The notes beneath the pieces were generated by a model. It saw nothing but the letters and a program-made list of their open reading frames with translations. It was not told the DNA's origin and did not search any database. Of a stretch of DNA of 64,000 bases, positions 17,657 to 26,046 are shown in pieces. Location of the stretch: positions 1,116,001 through 1,180,000 of the forward strand of contig NZ_CP047950.1 of NCBI RefSeq assembly GCF_014280075.1. The letters run 5' to 3'. The first letter of the stretch is position 1. Each line of letters starts with the position of its first letter. This DNA is from Synechococcus sp. A15-62. GTDB taxonomy: Bacteria; Cyanobacteriota; Cyanobacteriia; PCC-6307; Cyanobiaceae. The position numbers and the translations under genes were made by a program.

Positions 17657-17965
17657 ATGACTGACCAACTCACGAGCTGGGATCCTGCGCTCCTGCGCAA
17701 GTTCAGTTCAACAGGACATTTCCGTCTGCTGAACCAACTGAAAGGAGATCTGCGCAAGAAACCCCTGGACCGAGACCAGCGCACTGGCCAGCTGAGGAGC
17801 CTGGGTGGGAATCGCGGCGCTACCCGGCGTTCGATGCCAACGAGGCACGTCGAGCCGGCACCGCAACCCGCACCGGCAGTGGTTGTTGAGACCTTGGTTC
17901 AGCCCACCAATGAAGAACAGCCGAAATCCTTCCGAGACCGCCTCAATGCCATCGACATGCGCTGA
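17657..17965 (+). CDS. Conserved small hypothetical protein
   Basis: The 102-residue basic protein begins MTDQLTSWDPALLRKFSSTG and contains FRLLNQLKGDLRKKPLDRDQ. A Pro/Ala-rich linker follows, and it ends KSFRDRLNAIDMR. It has no membrane segment. I recognise no domain. The composition (folded basic N-terminus, proline-rich linker, short amphipathic end) suggests a small nucleic-acid- or protein-binding factor, but that is only inference. The ATG at 17657 is preferred to a TTG one codon earlier. It lies 47 nt upstream of the tRNA gene. Confidence 0.65.
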   Translation: MTDQLTSWDPALLRKFSSTGHFRLLNQLKGDLRKKPLDRDQRTGQLRSLGGNRGATRRSMPTRHVEPAPQPAPAVVVETLVQPTNEEQPKSFRDRLNAIDMR

Positions 17966-17983
17966 GGCTGAACCCTTGAGATG

Positions 17984-17989
17984 TATGAT
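17984..17989 (+). promoter_or_regulatory. Candidate -10 element for the tRNA gene
   Basis: TATGAT lies 24 nt before the tRNA 5' end, in the spacer between the small hypothetical gene and the tRNA. The -35 region at 17-nt spacing (GCTGAG) is only a weak match. Confidence 0.35.
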
Positions 17990-18012
17990 GAGCACTGGCC
18001 TGAAGGGCCTGC

Positions 18013-18086
18013 GTCAGAGTAGCTCAGCTGGTTAGAGCACAGGATTCATAACCCTGAGGTCGGGAGTTCAAGTCTCCCCTCTGACA
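18013..18086 (+). tRNA. tRNA-Met (anticodon CAU, elongator type)
   Basis: The 74-nt cloverleaf has acceptor stem GTCAGAG/CTCTGAC and a D-arm with AGCTCAGCTGGTTAGAGC. The anticodon loop TTCATAA sits on stem CAGGA/CCCTG, which has an A-C pair at the bottom. The T-arm is GGGAG-TTCAAGT-CTCCC and the discriminator is A; CCA is not encoded. The paired first acceptor base argues against an initiator tRNA. A lysidine-modified tRNA-Ile(CAU) cannot be excluded from sequence alone. Confidence 0.92.
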
Positions 18087-18149
18087 TTCATTGTTCCGAG
18101 TTGTCGAACAAACAGCTCGCGACTGGTTTGGTCAAGAAAAACGATTTAT

Positions 18150-19199
18150 TCAGGCCTTTCGTGCCGGCAGCTTGACCAAGGGATTGAGTGCGGCGCCACC
18201 AGCGCGACGGATTTCGAAGTGAAGGTGAGGTCCGGTACTACGTCCGGTGCTTCCCATCAGTGAAATGCGAGCCCCGCGAGGAACAACCTGTCCTTTTTTG
18301 ACGAGAAGGCGGCTGTTGTGGGCATAACGCGTGGATTCACCATCACTGTGAGCAATTTCAACCAGGTAGCCGTAGGCACCGCTCCAGCCGGAATAGGAGA
18401 CGATCCCATCTCGTGCTGCAACGACAGGAGTTCCGGTGTTGTTGGCGATATCAATGCCCTTGTGCATACGGCCCCAACGCCATCCGTAACCAGAGGTGAA
18501 AACACCCTTGGTTGGCCACTGGTAACCCACGATCGGTGGTTTGAGGCTGTCGGGTTGATCCGCCATCGGGAGAAGCGTGTGCTCAGGCCAAGCAGCACCT
18601 CCACTCAGGAGCGGACGAACAGCAAGCAGGGACTGGCCGGAAGAAGCCTGGGCAACCTGAAGTTCCCGACCAACCGTCAGAGCACTGACTTCAAGCCCTG
18701 GGTTCCAGGTCTTGAGCTGCTCTTGGGTGACGCCGTGGCGCTTGAGGAAGGCAGCCAGGGAATCACCTTTCTGGATCTTCGCAAGGGTGCCAACCGGTGG
18801 AGGGGCGGCAACTGGAAGCGTCTGACGCTCACTGCTCAGCTTGAGTGACGACAACGTCACAGCAACAACCCGGGCAGAACGAGGCAGGGAGAGCCAACTC
18901 TCTTTCTCGAAAACGTGGGAAGAAGGCACGTTGTTCAACGCGGCCAGCTCCTCTCGATCGAGTTTGAACAGTTCGGCAAAACGCCTCAGCGACGTTTCGC
19001 GAACAACCTTGAACCAAACCGGATTTGTAGGTTCGGCTTTGCTTACAACAGTGTTGGTTTTCGAAGGATCGAGAGCTGGGAGCGGGGGCAGCTCAGCAAG
19101 CTCAAAGGTGGCGTTATCGGCAATTCCGGGCAAAGAGGCCCACAAACCCAAGGACAGCACAGGGCTTATAGCAGCTGCTAGAGCAAGCGGTGCGCGCAT
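18150..19199 (-). CDS. LysM-domain M23 family metallopeptidase
   Basis: The 349-residue exported protein starts with a signal peptide (MRAPLALAAAISPVLSLGLW...). Two LysM-like regions follow, the second with IQKGDSLAAFLKRHGVTQEQL. The C-terminal M23/LytM domain has zinc-site residues in MHKGIDIANN, RYAHNSRLL and GPHLHFEIRRAG. It should cut peptidoglycan cross-links, or activate amidases, in the envelope. I chose the ATG at 19199 because it starts the signal peptide directly and has AAGGG upstream; the start at 19238 adds 13 residues. Confidence 0.88.
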   Translation of the reverse strand: MRAPLALAAAISPVLSLGLWASLPGIADNATFELAELPPLPALDPSKTNTVVSKAEPTNPVWFKVVRETSLRRFAELFKLDREELAALNNVPSSHVFEKESWLSLPRSARVVAVTLSSLKLSSERQTLPVAAPPPVGTLAKIQKGDSLAAFLKRHGVTQEQLKTWNPGLEVSALTVGRELQVAQASSGQSLLAVRPLLSGGAAWPEHTLLPMADQPDSLKPPIVGYQWPTKGVFTSGYGWRWGRMHKGIDIANNTGTPVVAARDGIVSYSGWSGAYGYLVEIAHSDGESTRYAHNSRLLVKKGQVVPRGARISLMGSTGRSTGPHLHFEIRRAGGAALNPLVKLPARKA

Positions 19200-19271
19200 G
19201 AAAACCCTTAGACGCGTTGAAGGTAACGAGCCGAACATCCCGGCGCAAGGGGGATTGGAGCAGTGATGGGA

Positions 19272-19763
19272 TCACCACAACCGCAACTGCTGACCAGCCA
19301 CGTAGGTGACCAGAGCGCAGGCCACGGAAAGGTTGAGGCTGCGTACGCCACCCTGGCCAGCGTCATCAGCTGCTCCAGGCATGGGGATCGTGAGAATGCT
19401 GTCGCAGGCATCACGTACCGGTTCCGGAAGCCCCGTGTCTTCCCGGCCAAACAGCAGCACATCGCCGCGTTGGAACGTGAACGAAGTCAGCGAGGAACCA
19501 CCGCGACGGCTGCAGCCGATCAACCTCTGCTCTGGACGCAGCCTGGCTTGAAACTCAGGGAAGTTCGAAGCAATCGAGAGCTGCACATGGGGCCAGTAAT
19601 CAAGGCCGGCACGGCGCACGCTGCGATCATCCACCTTGAAGCCAAGGGGCTCAATCAGGGTCAACGGAATCCTGAAGGCCGCCGAGGTGCGAGCGATATT
19701 GCCGGTGTTCGGTGGAATCTGGGGCTCGAACAGGGCGATCCGCAGGGGTGAGATCTCAGTCAT
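19272..19763 (-). CDS. trmL: tRNA (cytidine(34)-2'-O)-methyltransferase
   Basis: The 163-residue SPOUT-class methyltransferase has the family motifs ALFEPQIPPNTGNIARTSAA (motif 1), GDVLLFGREDTGLP (motif 2) and RSLNLSVACALVTY (motif 3, knot). The length is typical of TrmL, which 2'-O-methylates the wobble nucleotide of tRNA-Leu. Its ATG overlaps the stop of the upstream cobU by 4 nt. Confidence 0.92.
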   Translation of the reverse strand: MTEISPLRIALFEPQIPPNTGNIARTSAAFRIPLTLIEPLGFKVDDRSVRRAGLDYWPHVQLSIASNFPEFQARLRPEQRLIGCSRRGGSSLTSFTFQRGDVLLFGREDTGLPEPVRDACDSILTIPMPGAADDAGQGGVRSLNLSVACALVTYVAGQQLRLW

Positions 19764-20344
19764 GGCACCTCATGGCCAAGGCCATGAAGGTCCAGAGCGC
19801 GACCTTGGAGAACGAGCCAGGCGCCGTCGGCGACGCGATCAAGCGCTTGGGCCAAACTTCCGAGACGATCCCGGAACAATCCACCAATGCGTGTTGGGGG
19901 AACAACCCCCCACCCTGTCTCTTCGATCACCAGAACGAACGTGCAGTGGGATGACCTGATCGTGGCGATCAGTCGTTCACAGAGCTGATACCACTCCGAT
20001 GCAGTGAGTTCCAGGTGGTGGGCAACAAAGCCACCGAGTGCATCAATCAGGACAGATTGCCCCGGAGCCAGGTTGTCGATGACGTTCACCAGCTCGTCTC
20101 CGGATTCAGCCACACTCCAGTGGTCGGGTCGACGCTTCCGGTGGGCCTCCAGTCGGATCTGCCAATCACGGTCATCCGGCCGGGTGGCGGCCGTGGCGAT
20201 GTAGGTCACAACGGGGTGGTGATGCAAGAGATGCTCAGCCCACCGGCTCTTTCCACTGCGGGCCGGTCCACTCACGAGAATCAAGCGGCTGGTCTGGCCT
20301 GCAACGGCGGGCTCCAAATGGAACGTGGAATCACCCACCACCAT
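19760..20344 (-). CDS. cobU: Adenosylcobinamide kinase/guanylyltransferase CobU
   Basis: The 194-residue protein shows P-loop LVSGPARSGKSRWAEHLL, TYIATAATRPDDRDWQIRLE with the HRKRRPDHW motif, and the conserved VIEETGWGVVPP segment. It phosphorylates and then GMP-activates adenosylcobinamide in nucleotide-loop assembly of cobalamin. CobN and the cobalamin-dependent MetH are also in this window, consistent with de novo synthesis and use of the vitamin. It overlaps pcxA by 14 nt at its start and trmL by 4 nt at its end. Confidence 0.93.
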   Translation of the reverse strand: MVVGDSTFHLEPAVAGQTSRLILVSGPARSGKSRWAEHLLHHHPVVTYIATAATRPDDRDWQIRLEAHRKRRPDHWSVAESGDELVNVIDNLAPGQSVLIDALGGFVAHHLELTASEWYQLCERLIATIRSSHCTFVLVIEETGWGVVPPTRIGGLFRDRLGSLAQALDRVADGAWLVLQGRALDLHGLGHEVP

Positions 20345-21479
20345 TCATCCCCTTCAGCGTTGCGACGGACGATGGAGACACACGGTTGAGATATCTGAAA
20401 ATCCAGTACTTGAAAATCGTCGCCAACACCACGGGGAATGTTGCGATGAAGAGATTGACGAAGCTCTGGCTGGAGGGAAGGCCGAAATGGTCAGCAACCC
20501 CATCCAGCAGCACCGACCAACCTTCGGGGCTGTGGTAACCCACAAAGATGTCTGTGAACAAGATGATGGCGAAGGCCTTGGCGGAATCACTCAGCCCATA
20601 GACAGCCTCATCCACAAATCCTCGAAGAACCCTTAGTTCATCACGGCTCATCAAACAGACCACAGCAAAGGCGATCAGGCCGGCCAAATCGGCAAAGACG
20701 TTTTTGATTGCTTTGAGACTTTCCTCATCGGCATCGTGCTTGAGCTCGGTCGCTTTTTCCGTGAGTTTGTTGCGCAGTTCTGCATCATCGAGGGGCTCCA
20801 CACCCTTGAGAAAGGCATCGAACTCAAGCTCCTGTTTGTATAAACGAAGCTTCTTTGCTGCTTTTTCTTCCAGTTGCGGCTTGGGGTAACTCAAGAAAGG
20901 CAATTCGGGTGAGAACTGATTCACCGCAGGGGAAATCAGATAAGTCCCCGAAATTTGCGACACCAACAAAGGGACCAGTACCAGAAGCAACAACACCCTC
21001 AGTGAGATCAGCGTTGTGTCACGCCGGCGTCGAAAACCGGCGACGACGCTGTCTTCGGTGGAGGGGTCAAGCTGAAGTCGAATGCTGTCAAAGACACCCA
21101 GGAGTGAGCGGGGCAAGGCATCCGGTGAACGGCTGATCGAAGGCGAACTGGTGGATCGTCTGGATCCATAGCGGCTGACGATGGATTCAATCAGTTGGAG
21201 TTGACGCAGCTCCTGAGAATCCAGCTGACCTCTCTGATCTGAGAGTTTGGCTGCTGAACTGCGGCAGATCGACAGAGCGGTTTTGAAGCGGCGCAGAATC
21301 GTTGCCTGCACCGAGCGAGGAACCGAGAGTTTGAGCTCCGGACGGATCTGTCGGTCGCCGTAATACTCGAGTTCAAGGCTTTGAATCAGCAGAGCCGCGT
21401 CGTAACCACGCTCAAGATCACCAGACAGTTCAACGGATTGACTGGTGCTGAACAGGTTGATCCAGTTACGGCGGCTCAT
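20331..21479 (-). CDS. pcxA: Proton extrusion protein PcxA (CemA family)
   Basis: The 382-residue membrane protein has a soluble N-terminal half and four predicted helices. These are near 160-180 (VLLLLVLVPLLVSQISG), 270-290 (DLAGLIAFAVVCLM), 310-325 and 345-365 (NLFIATFPVVLATIFKYWIF). The terminal RYLNRVSPSSVATLKGMN is the CemA-family signature. PcxA drives light-dependent proton extrusion in cyanobacteria and supports the proton balance for CO2 uptake. It lies 13 nt downstream of psb32. Confidence 0.93.
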   Translation of the reverse strand: MSRRNWINLFSTSQSVELSGDLERGYDAALLIQSLELEYYGDRQIRPELKLSVPRSVQATILRRFKTALSICRSSAAKLSDQRGQLDSQELRQLQLIESIVSRYGSRRSTSSPSISRSPDALPRSLLGVFDSIRLQLDPSTEDSVVAGFRRRRDTTLISLRVLLLLVLVPLLVSQISGTYLISPAVNQFSPELPFLSYPKPQLEEKAAKKLRLYKQELEFDAFLKGVEPLDDAELRNKLTEKATELKHDADEESLKAIKNVFADLAGLIAFAVVCLMSRDELRVLRGFVDEAVYGLSDSAKAFAIILFTDIFVGYHSPEGWSVLLDGVADHFGLPSSQSFVNLFIATFPVVLATIFKYWIFRYLNRVSPSSVATLKGMNGGG

Positions 21480-21492
21480 CGCAGTCGTTCAA

Positions 21493-22164
21493 TCAGCGGG
21501 AGAACACCCACCAGGTGGCCATCGGAATGATGGTGCCAAGCACCAGCAGAATGATCACCCACTTGGTGGCATCGCTTTCAGCCGTTTCAGCCTTGGTGGG
21601 GATGTTTGTGGGAAGAGTGACCCGTTCGATCTCCTTCGGAGGGCCGGGATCTTCCCCACCCGAAAGGACGGTTGAAAGGCGGGTCAGCCCATCAACAGAG
21701 GCCTGGCGGTAACGATCTCCCTCCCGAAGAGGCACAGTCATCGTTGTGCGAGCTGTGCTTTTGAGCAGGCTGGACGGCAGCTGTGCTTCGAGCTCCTGAT
21801 TGGCAACCACAGCGGATCGCTTGTTGGAGGTCTCGATCAGCATCAACAACAAAGGATTACCGCTGGGGGAGCTCCAGGTCTCGAGGAGATCCTCGCCGAA
21901 GCTGTTCAAGCTGATGCCGTAATCCAAACGCCGCAGCGTGATCAATCGGGCATCCACCCGTTGATCCTCAAAACTGCGCAATTTCGCTTCCAATTCACCA
22001 CGGCTGGCGCGGCTGAGCACGTCTGCATCGTCGATCACCAGTGCATCCGGCAGGCTTCCACCCAGAGCAGCAGGGGAGATCGCCAGGCTGGCAGGGGCCC
22101 AGAGAAGAAGGCAGATCCCGAAACTGAACAGGCTGGCCAACAGGCGTCGGACGGAACGGGACAT
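21493..22164 (-). CDS. psb32: Photosystem II repair protein Psb32 (TPM domain)
   Basis: The 223-residue protein has an N-terminal signal or anchor (MSRSVRRLLASLFSFGICLL). A TPM domain follows (LPDALVIDDADVLSRASRGE ... RVDARLITLRRLDYG ... SSPSGNPLLLMLIETSNKRS), then a C-terminal transmembrane helix (WVIILLVLGTIIPMATWWVF). Psb32 proteins protect photosystem II from photodamage and speed its repair. An in-frame GTG at 22185 is an alternative start. It is probably co-transcribed with pcxA. Confidence 0.88.
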   Translation of the reverse strand: MSRSVRRLLASLFSFGICLLLWAPASLAISPAALGGSLPDALVIDDADVLSRASRGELEAKLRSFEDQRVDARLITLRRLDYGISLNSFGEDLLETWSSPSGNPLLLMLIETSNKRSAVVANQELEAQLPSSLLKSTARTTMTVPLREGDRYRQASVDGLTRLSTVLSGGEDPGPPKEIERVTLPTNIPTKAETAESDATKWVIILLVLGTIIPMATWWVFSR

Positions 22165-22197
22165 CCCTTCAAGCGTTATGACCACCTCAGTCTGCCG

Positions 22198-22605
22198 TCA
22201 GCTGTCCAGCATGTCGCGGTTTAACGCAGCAATTGCCTCGACAACCATGCGGGCATCGTTGTCGGGCATCGTCATCTGACGGGTGAGCTGGTCCAGTAGG
22301 TCGGTTTCCTCCGCTGTGATCTTGCGGTCGGCATGCACAAGATGTGCTGCCACCGCCAGGGCCGACTGCTGCTGGTTTTGATTGAGTTGCGGCAAGGCGG
22401 AGCTGATCAAGCCTTGAACACCCTGCTCCCGCAACAGTTGCAGCAAACGATCGAATAATTCACCCATCGCTGCTTCAGAGCTGTCGTTGTAAAGCGATCG
22501 GTACTCCAGCTGACAGCGCAGGGCATGGGCTTCATCCCGCCCCAGCTTTCCGTCACAAGCAACGGCAGCAAGGGCAATGGCGGCAAAAGCCTCGGGGGTC
22601 GTCAT
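22198..22605 (-). CDS. TerB-like family protein
   Basis: The 135-residue all-helical soluble protein begins MTTPEAFAAIALAAVACDGK and has LVHADRKITAEETDLLDQLT near the end. The repeated AAVACDGKLGRDE / AAHLVHADRKITAEE pattern is the TerB metal-binding fold. The frame extends upstream to 22797 but runs antisense through the divergent CCB gene, so the ATG at 22605 is the sensible start. Function in cyanobacteria is unknown. Confidence 0.82.
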   Translation of the reverse strand: MTTPEAFAAIALAAVACDGKLGRDEAHALRCQLEYRSLYNDSSEAAMGELFDRLLQLLREQGVQGLISSALPQLNQNQQQSALAVAAHLVHADRKITAEETDLLDQLTRQMTMPDNDARMVVEAIAALNRDMLDS

Positions 22606-22667
22606 GGCAGGGACGCACATGTCCGTATTTGAGCAGGATGATTGCGTTCTGACAGCACCCTTTGTTG

Positions 22668-23318
22668 ATGCCAGGTCCCGCCCGTGCCGTTCTGATCTGC
22701 GCGCTCCTGCTGCTGGGTCTAACCGTGACCAATGCGGGCGTGGCGGAGACCGTAACTCCCGAGCTGCAAAGGGCAGAGGTTGTGGCAGGGATGGCATCAG
22801 TCGGGCTCATGCTTGTCGCGGTGCTCTGGACACGAGCCAATCCCAGATCAGCGGAGAAGGTTCCGTTGAAGGGAGACCAGGGACTCGTGATGACGGATCA
22901 GTTCAACGCGGTTCAGAAACAGGAGCTAGCCTGGGGCAGCCACATGCTGCTGACAGCGACGCCAGCGGCTTCCGTGCTGGTGCTCTGGCGGGATCAGATT
23001 GTGCTGCGTCGCGGCTTGATCAGTCAGGAACTGTTCGAGCCAGGGGCGATCACCAAGCGGGCCATGGAGCGTGAGCAAACCATCTCCCTTGTGAACACCA
23101 CACTCTTTCCGGGACGGGCGGAATTCGACGCGATCTTGCCGTCACTTCCTGCCGTTGTTGTATGCCCCATGGGAAACGAGGGGGCCGTGATCGTGGGGGG
23201 CTGGTCGCCCCGATGTTTCACCCGCTCAGATGAACGATGGCTGGAGGGCTGGACCCAGCGCCTTAGAACGACACTCGCGGACGACGCGCTTTCTCCTGTG
23301 CCGCCGGACTCAATTTGA
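22668..23318 (+). CDS. Cofactor assembly of complex C subunit B (CCB2/CCB4-like)
   Basis: The 216-residue protein has two N-terminal membrane helices (AVLICALLLLGLTVTNAG and VVAGMASVGLMLVAVLW). A soluble domain follows with LLTATPAASVLVLWRDQIVL and the C-terminal VICP-like stretch VVVCPMGNEGAVIVGGWS, then RCFTRSDERWLEGW. This matches the CCB2/CCB4 family that helps attach the covalent heme ci to cytochrome b6 of the b6f complex. The ATG at 22668 follows two in-frame TTG codons. The 3' end overlaps lptC by 56 nt in convergent orientation. Confidence 0.8.
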   Translation: MPGPARAVLICALLLLGLTVTNAGVAETVTPELQRAEVVAGMASVGLMLVAVLWTRANPRSAEKVPLKGDQGLVMTDQFNAVQKQELAWGSHMLLTATPAASVLVLWRDQIVLRRGLISQELFEPGAITKRAMEREQTISLVNTTLFPGRAEFDAILPSLPAVVVCPMGNEGAVIVGGWSPRCFTRSDERWLEGWTQRLRTTLADDALSPVPPDSI

Positions 23319-24429
23319 TCGTGGATTCAACCCGTGCTCCGGATTGGCCGAAGCGAATCTCACCGTCCTCAGAGATCTTGGCTTCCATGCGTGAAGCCCG
23401 TGTGATCTGCTCGGGGTTCGTCCGCCGAAGAACCACATCCCCATCGGCCACAACCCGTTCACGGCGCCAGTTCCAGGCACAGCGCCGGGCTGCCAGAGTT
23501 TCCGTCTTCTGCTGCATTCGGCAGCCACTGGAAATAATCACAGTGCCAGTGCGCTCATCAAGCTTGAACCCTGTGCCCTGCACTTTGCTGTTTTTCAGAT
23601 CGGCCTCAACGGGTTGATCGGATTGCAGTTGCTTCTCTGAAAACAACCAGCGCGTCCGACCGGCAGTGATACGGCCGCGGTCTCCTTCGAGCTCAAGCGT
23701 GACCGGTTGTTGTAAGTCGAGGTACCCCTCGCGGGTGTTGCCACTTAGCCCAGAAGCGCTGAGTGTGCGGCCATCAGTGCGGGAGGCCTCCACCGGCCCA
23801 GGCGCCTGCATCAAACCGCTCTTTAGATTCCAGCTCCCGCTGCCACCCCGCACCACAGTGGAAGCAGCACTTGTTTGATCAACACGGTTCAGCTGGGTTG
23901 GGCCGCTGAATACAAGCAACTCGCTGTCCTGTTGAAACGTCAGCTCGCGAGAGCGAATTTGCGTCTGGCCATCATTGGCCTTGGGCCGTTGATTGATCAC
24001 CATCCGCGATTGCGATGGCGTCCAAATAAGGTTGTCTCCCTCGATCGTCAGCCCCCGTTGGTTTAACTGCCGCAGCTGAACCGACCCTTCCAGCACAACG
24101 AGCTCACCATCCCGCAACACCGTGGCGAGATCGGCCGTAATTTTGTATCTGGGTTGATCGTTTTGATAAAGGAGGCCTTCGGGACGTCGCGCACGGATGG
24201 TTCGACTGCTGAGGTCGTAACGCGCCTCGGGGCTGGTTAGATCCCAGTCGCGATCTCCGTTGTCGGCACGCTGACTCAGATCCAGCGATCGGAACACGAA
24301 GGACGGCGTCGGTGCAACTGCCATCGGTCTGCGGGGACTGCAAGCAGCCATCAATGCACTCGCCACAAGGGCTGCTGTCAGACCACAACGCGACAAGCGA
24401 CCCAGCATGCTTTGTTCAGAGCGGTTCAT
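23263..24429 (-). CDS. lptC: LptC-like lipopolysaccharide export lipoprotein
   Basis: The 388-residue protein has a lipoprotein signal with lipobox LMAAC (around residue 29). Repeated beta-strand units follow of the kind LRDGELVVLEGSVQLRQL and RSRELTFQQDSELLVFSGP, typical of the LptC/LptA/OstA jellyroll. Cyanobacterial LptC is longer than the about 190-residue proteobacterial form. It should bridge the inner-membrane Lpt transporter and the periplasmic LPS path. An ATG at 24408 is an alternative start. It overlaps metG by 14 nt and the convergent CCB gene by 56 nt. Confidence 0.85.
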   Translation of the reverse strand: MNRSEQSMLGRLSRCGLTAALVASALMAACSPRRPMAVAPTPSFVFRSLDLSQRADNGDRDWDLTSPEARYDLSSRTIRARRPEGLLYQNDQPRYKITADLATVLRDGELVVLEGSVQLRQLNQRGLTIEGDNLIWTPSQSRMVINQRPKANDGQTQIRSRELTFQQDSELLVFSGPTQLNRVDQTSAASTVVRGGSGSWNLKSGLMQAPGPVEASRTDGRTLSASGLSGNTREGYLDLQQPVTLELEGDRGRITAGRTRWLFSEKQLQSDQPVEADLKNSKVQGTGFKLDERTGTVIISSGCRMQQKTETLAARRCAWNWRRERVVADGDVVLRRTNPEQITRASRMEAKISEDGEIRFGQSGARVESTIKLSPAAQEKARRPRVSF

Positions 24430-25960
24430 CCAGTTCCAACCGCTGCATTACCGGAGTTGGCTTGGGCAGGGCAGAACCGCTGCACAGCCTGCCCCAATTC
24501 AGCTGATTCGACCAGTTGTTTGGATCCAAATTCTCCCCGAGTTGGGACAGGATCCGCTCGCTGAGATCGGGAAGCAGCGGGGCAAGCAGGAGCCCAACGA
24601 TGCGGGTGGTTTCCAGCACAGCGAACAAATCCTCGGCCACGCCTGCCTCTTGGCCGGGTTCCTTCATGCGACTCCAGGGAGCCGTGTCATTGAGATGACC
24701 GTTCGCCGCAATGGCTAGCTGAAGAATCGATTCGGCCGCGGTCTTGAACGCGAGCTGATGCATCGCCTCCATCACCATGCTGACAGTTTCCGCAGCCTTG
24801 AGGGCCAGCGGATGGTCAGCCCCTGAGGCTGCTCCTGCGGGGGGAACGCCGTCATCGAACCACTTGCGGGCCATGGACGAGGTGCGGTTCAGCAGGTTGC
24901 CGATGGTGTTGGCCAGGTCGTTGTTGACCAGATCCACAAAGCGTTGTTGCTGGAAATCTCCGTCGTCTCCGAATTGGATGTCGCGCAGGAGATACCAACG
25001 AACGGCATCGGTGCCGCATCGCTCCAGCAACAGCTCCGGATCGAGCACATTGCCCAGGGACTTACCCATTTTCTGCCCCTCCCGGGTCAGGAAGCCATGG
25101 CCGAACACCTTTTGCGGCACCGGTAGTCCTGCAGACATGCACATGGCCGGCCAGAACACGGCATGGAAGCGAAGAATGTCCTTGCCGATCACATGCACGG
25201 AGGCAGGCCAGCCACAGGAGGCAAGCCGATCCAGCGATACCGCTTCACCGTCATCCAGAAGTGCTGTGAGATAGCCCAGCAGGGCATCAAACCAGACGTA
25301 GAAGGTGTGCCCGGGATGGTCGGGAACAGGAAGTCCCCAGGACACATTCACCCGTGAAATGGAGAAGTCGCGCAGGCCTTGGGCGACGAAATTGCGCACT
25401 TCCTGGCGTCTGCTGGCAGGGGAGATGAAGTCGTCAAGAGCCACCAACTCTTCAATGGCGGATTGATAGCGGGAGAGACGGAAGAAGAGGTTCTCCTCAT
25501 CGCGCCATTCCAACGGCTTGCGGTGGATCGGACAGGAGGGCGACTCCGCCTCGGCCGGATCGTCCTTGTATTCCTCGCAATCGACGCAGTACCAGCCCGT
25601 TTGTTTGCCGACAACGATGTCGCCGGATGCCTTGACCCGTTCATAGAACTCCCCCACCAACTCCAGGTGACGCGGGTTGGTGGTGCGCACGAAGCGATCT
25701 TCGGAAATTCCCCACTGATTCCACAGATCGCGGTAGCGGCTGCTGACGCGATCGCAGTGGTCTTGGGGGCTCAGCTGCTGACGTTCTGCGGTGCGTTGAA
25801 TCTTCTGGCCATGCTCATCAACGCCGGTCACGAAGGTCACCTTCTCCCCCAGGAGCCGCTCGAAACGAGCCAGGGCGTCACAGGCCAAGGTGGTGTAGGT
25901 GCTGCCCAGGTGGGGACGGTCGTTGACGTAATAGAGCGGAGTCGTAAGGGTGTAGGGCAT
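24416..25960 (-). CDS. metG: Methionyl-tRNA synthetase
   Basis: The 514-residue class I synthetase starts MPYTLTTPLYYVNDRPHLGS (HIGH-type motif HLGS). It has a zinc knuckle WYCVDCEEYKDDPAE ... SCPIHRKP, and the KMSKS motif appears as GQKMGKSLGNVLDP. It ends after the anticodon-binding helical domain with no C-terminal tRNA-binding appendix, as in other short bacterial forms. It charges tRNA-Met, a gene for which lies at 18013. Its end overlaps lptC; its start is 86 nt from a divergent oxidoreductase. Confidence 0.95.
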   Translation of the reverse strand: MPYTLTTPLYYVNDRPHLGSTYTTLACDALARFERLLGEKVTFVTGVDEHGQKIQRTAERQQLSPQDHCDRVSSRYRDLWNQWGISEDRFVRTTNPRHLELVGEFYERVKASGDIVVGKQTGWYCVDCEEYKDDPAEAESPSCPIHRKPLEWRDEENLFFRLSRYQSAIEELVALDDFISPASRRQEVRNFVAQGLRDFSISRVNVSWGLPVPDHPGHTFYVWFDALLGYLTALLDDGEAVSLDRLASCGWPASVHVIGKDILRFHAVFWPAMCMSAGLPVPQKVFGHGFLTREGQKMGKSLGNVLDPELLLERCGTDAVRWYLLRDIQFGDDGDFQQQRFVDLVNNDLANTIGNLLNRTSSMARKWFDDGVPPAGAASGADHPLALKAAETVSMVMEAMHQLAFKTAAESILQLAIAANGHLNDTAPWSRMKEPGQEAGVAEDLFAVLETTRIVGLLLAPLLPDLSERILSQLGENLDPNNWSNQLNWGRLCSGSALPKPTPVMQRLELDEPL

Positions 25961-26046
25961 CAGAAAAGTTCGAACTCCGCTGCACCGCAGCGACGACAGA
26001 CTCTAACGAGCATGCCCAACACGCTCCACGCCAACCCCCCCTCGCA

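Noticed and set aside
18090-18149. Terminator after the tRNA (TGTTC...GAACA hairpin)
   Set aside because: The stem is only 5-7 bp with a bulge and there is no U-run on either strand.
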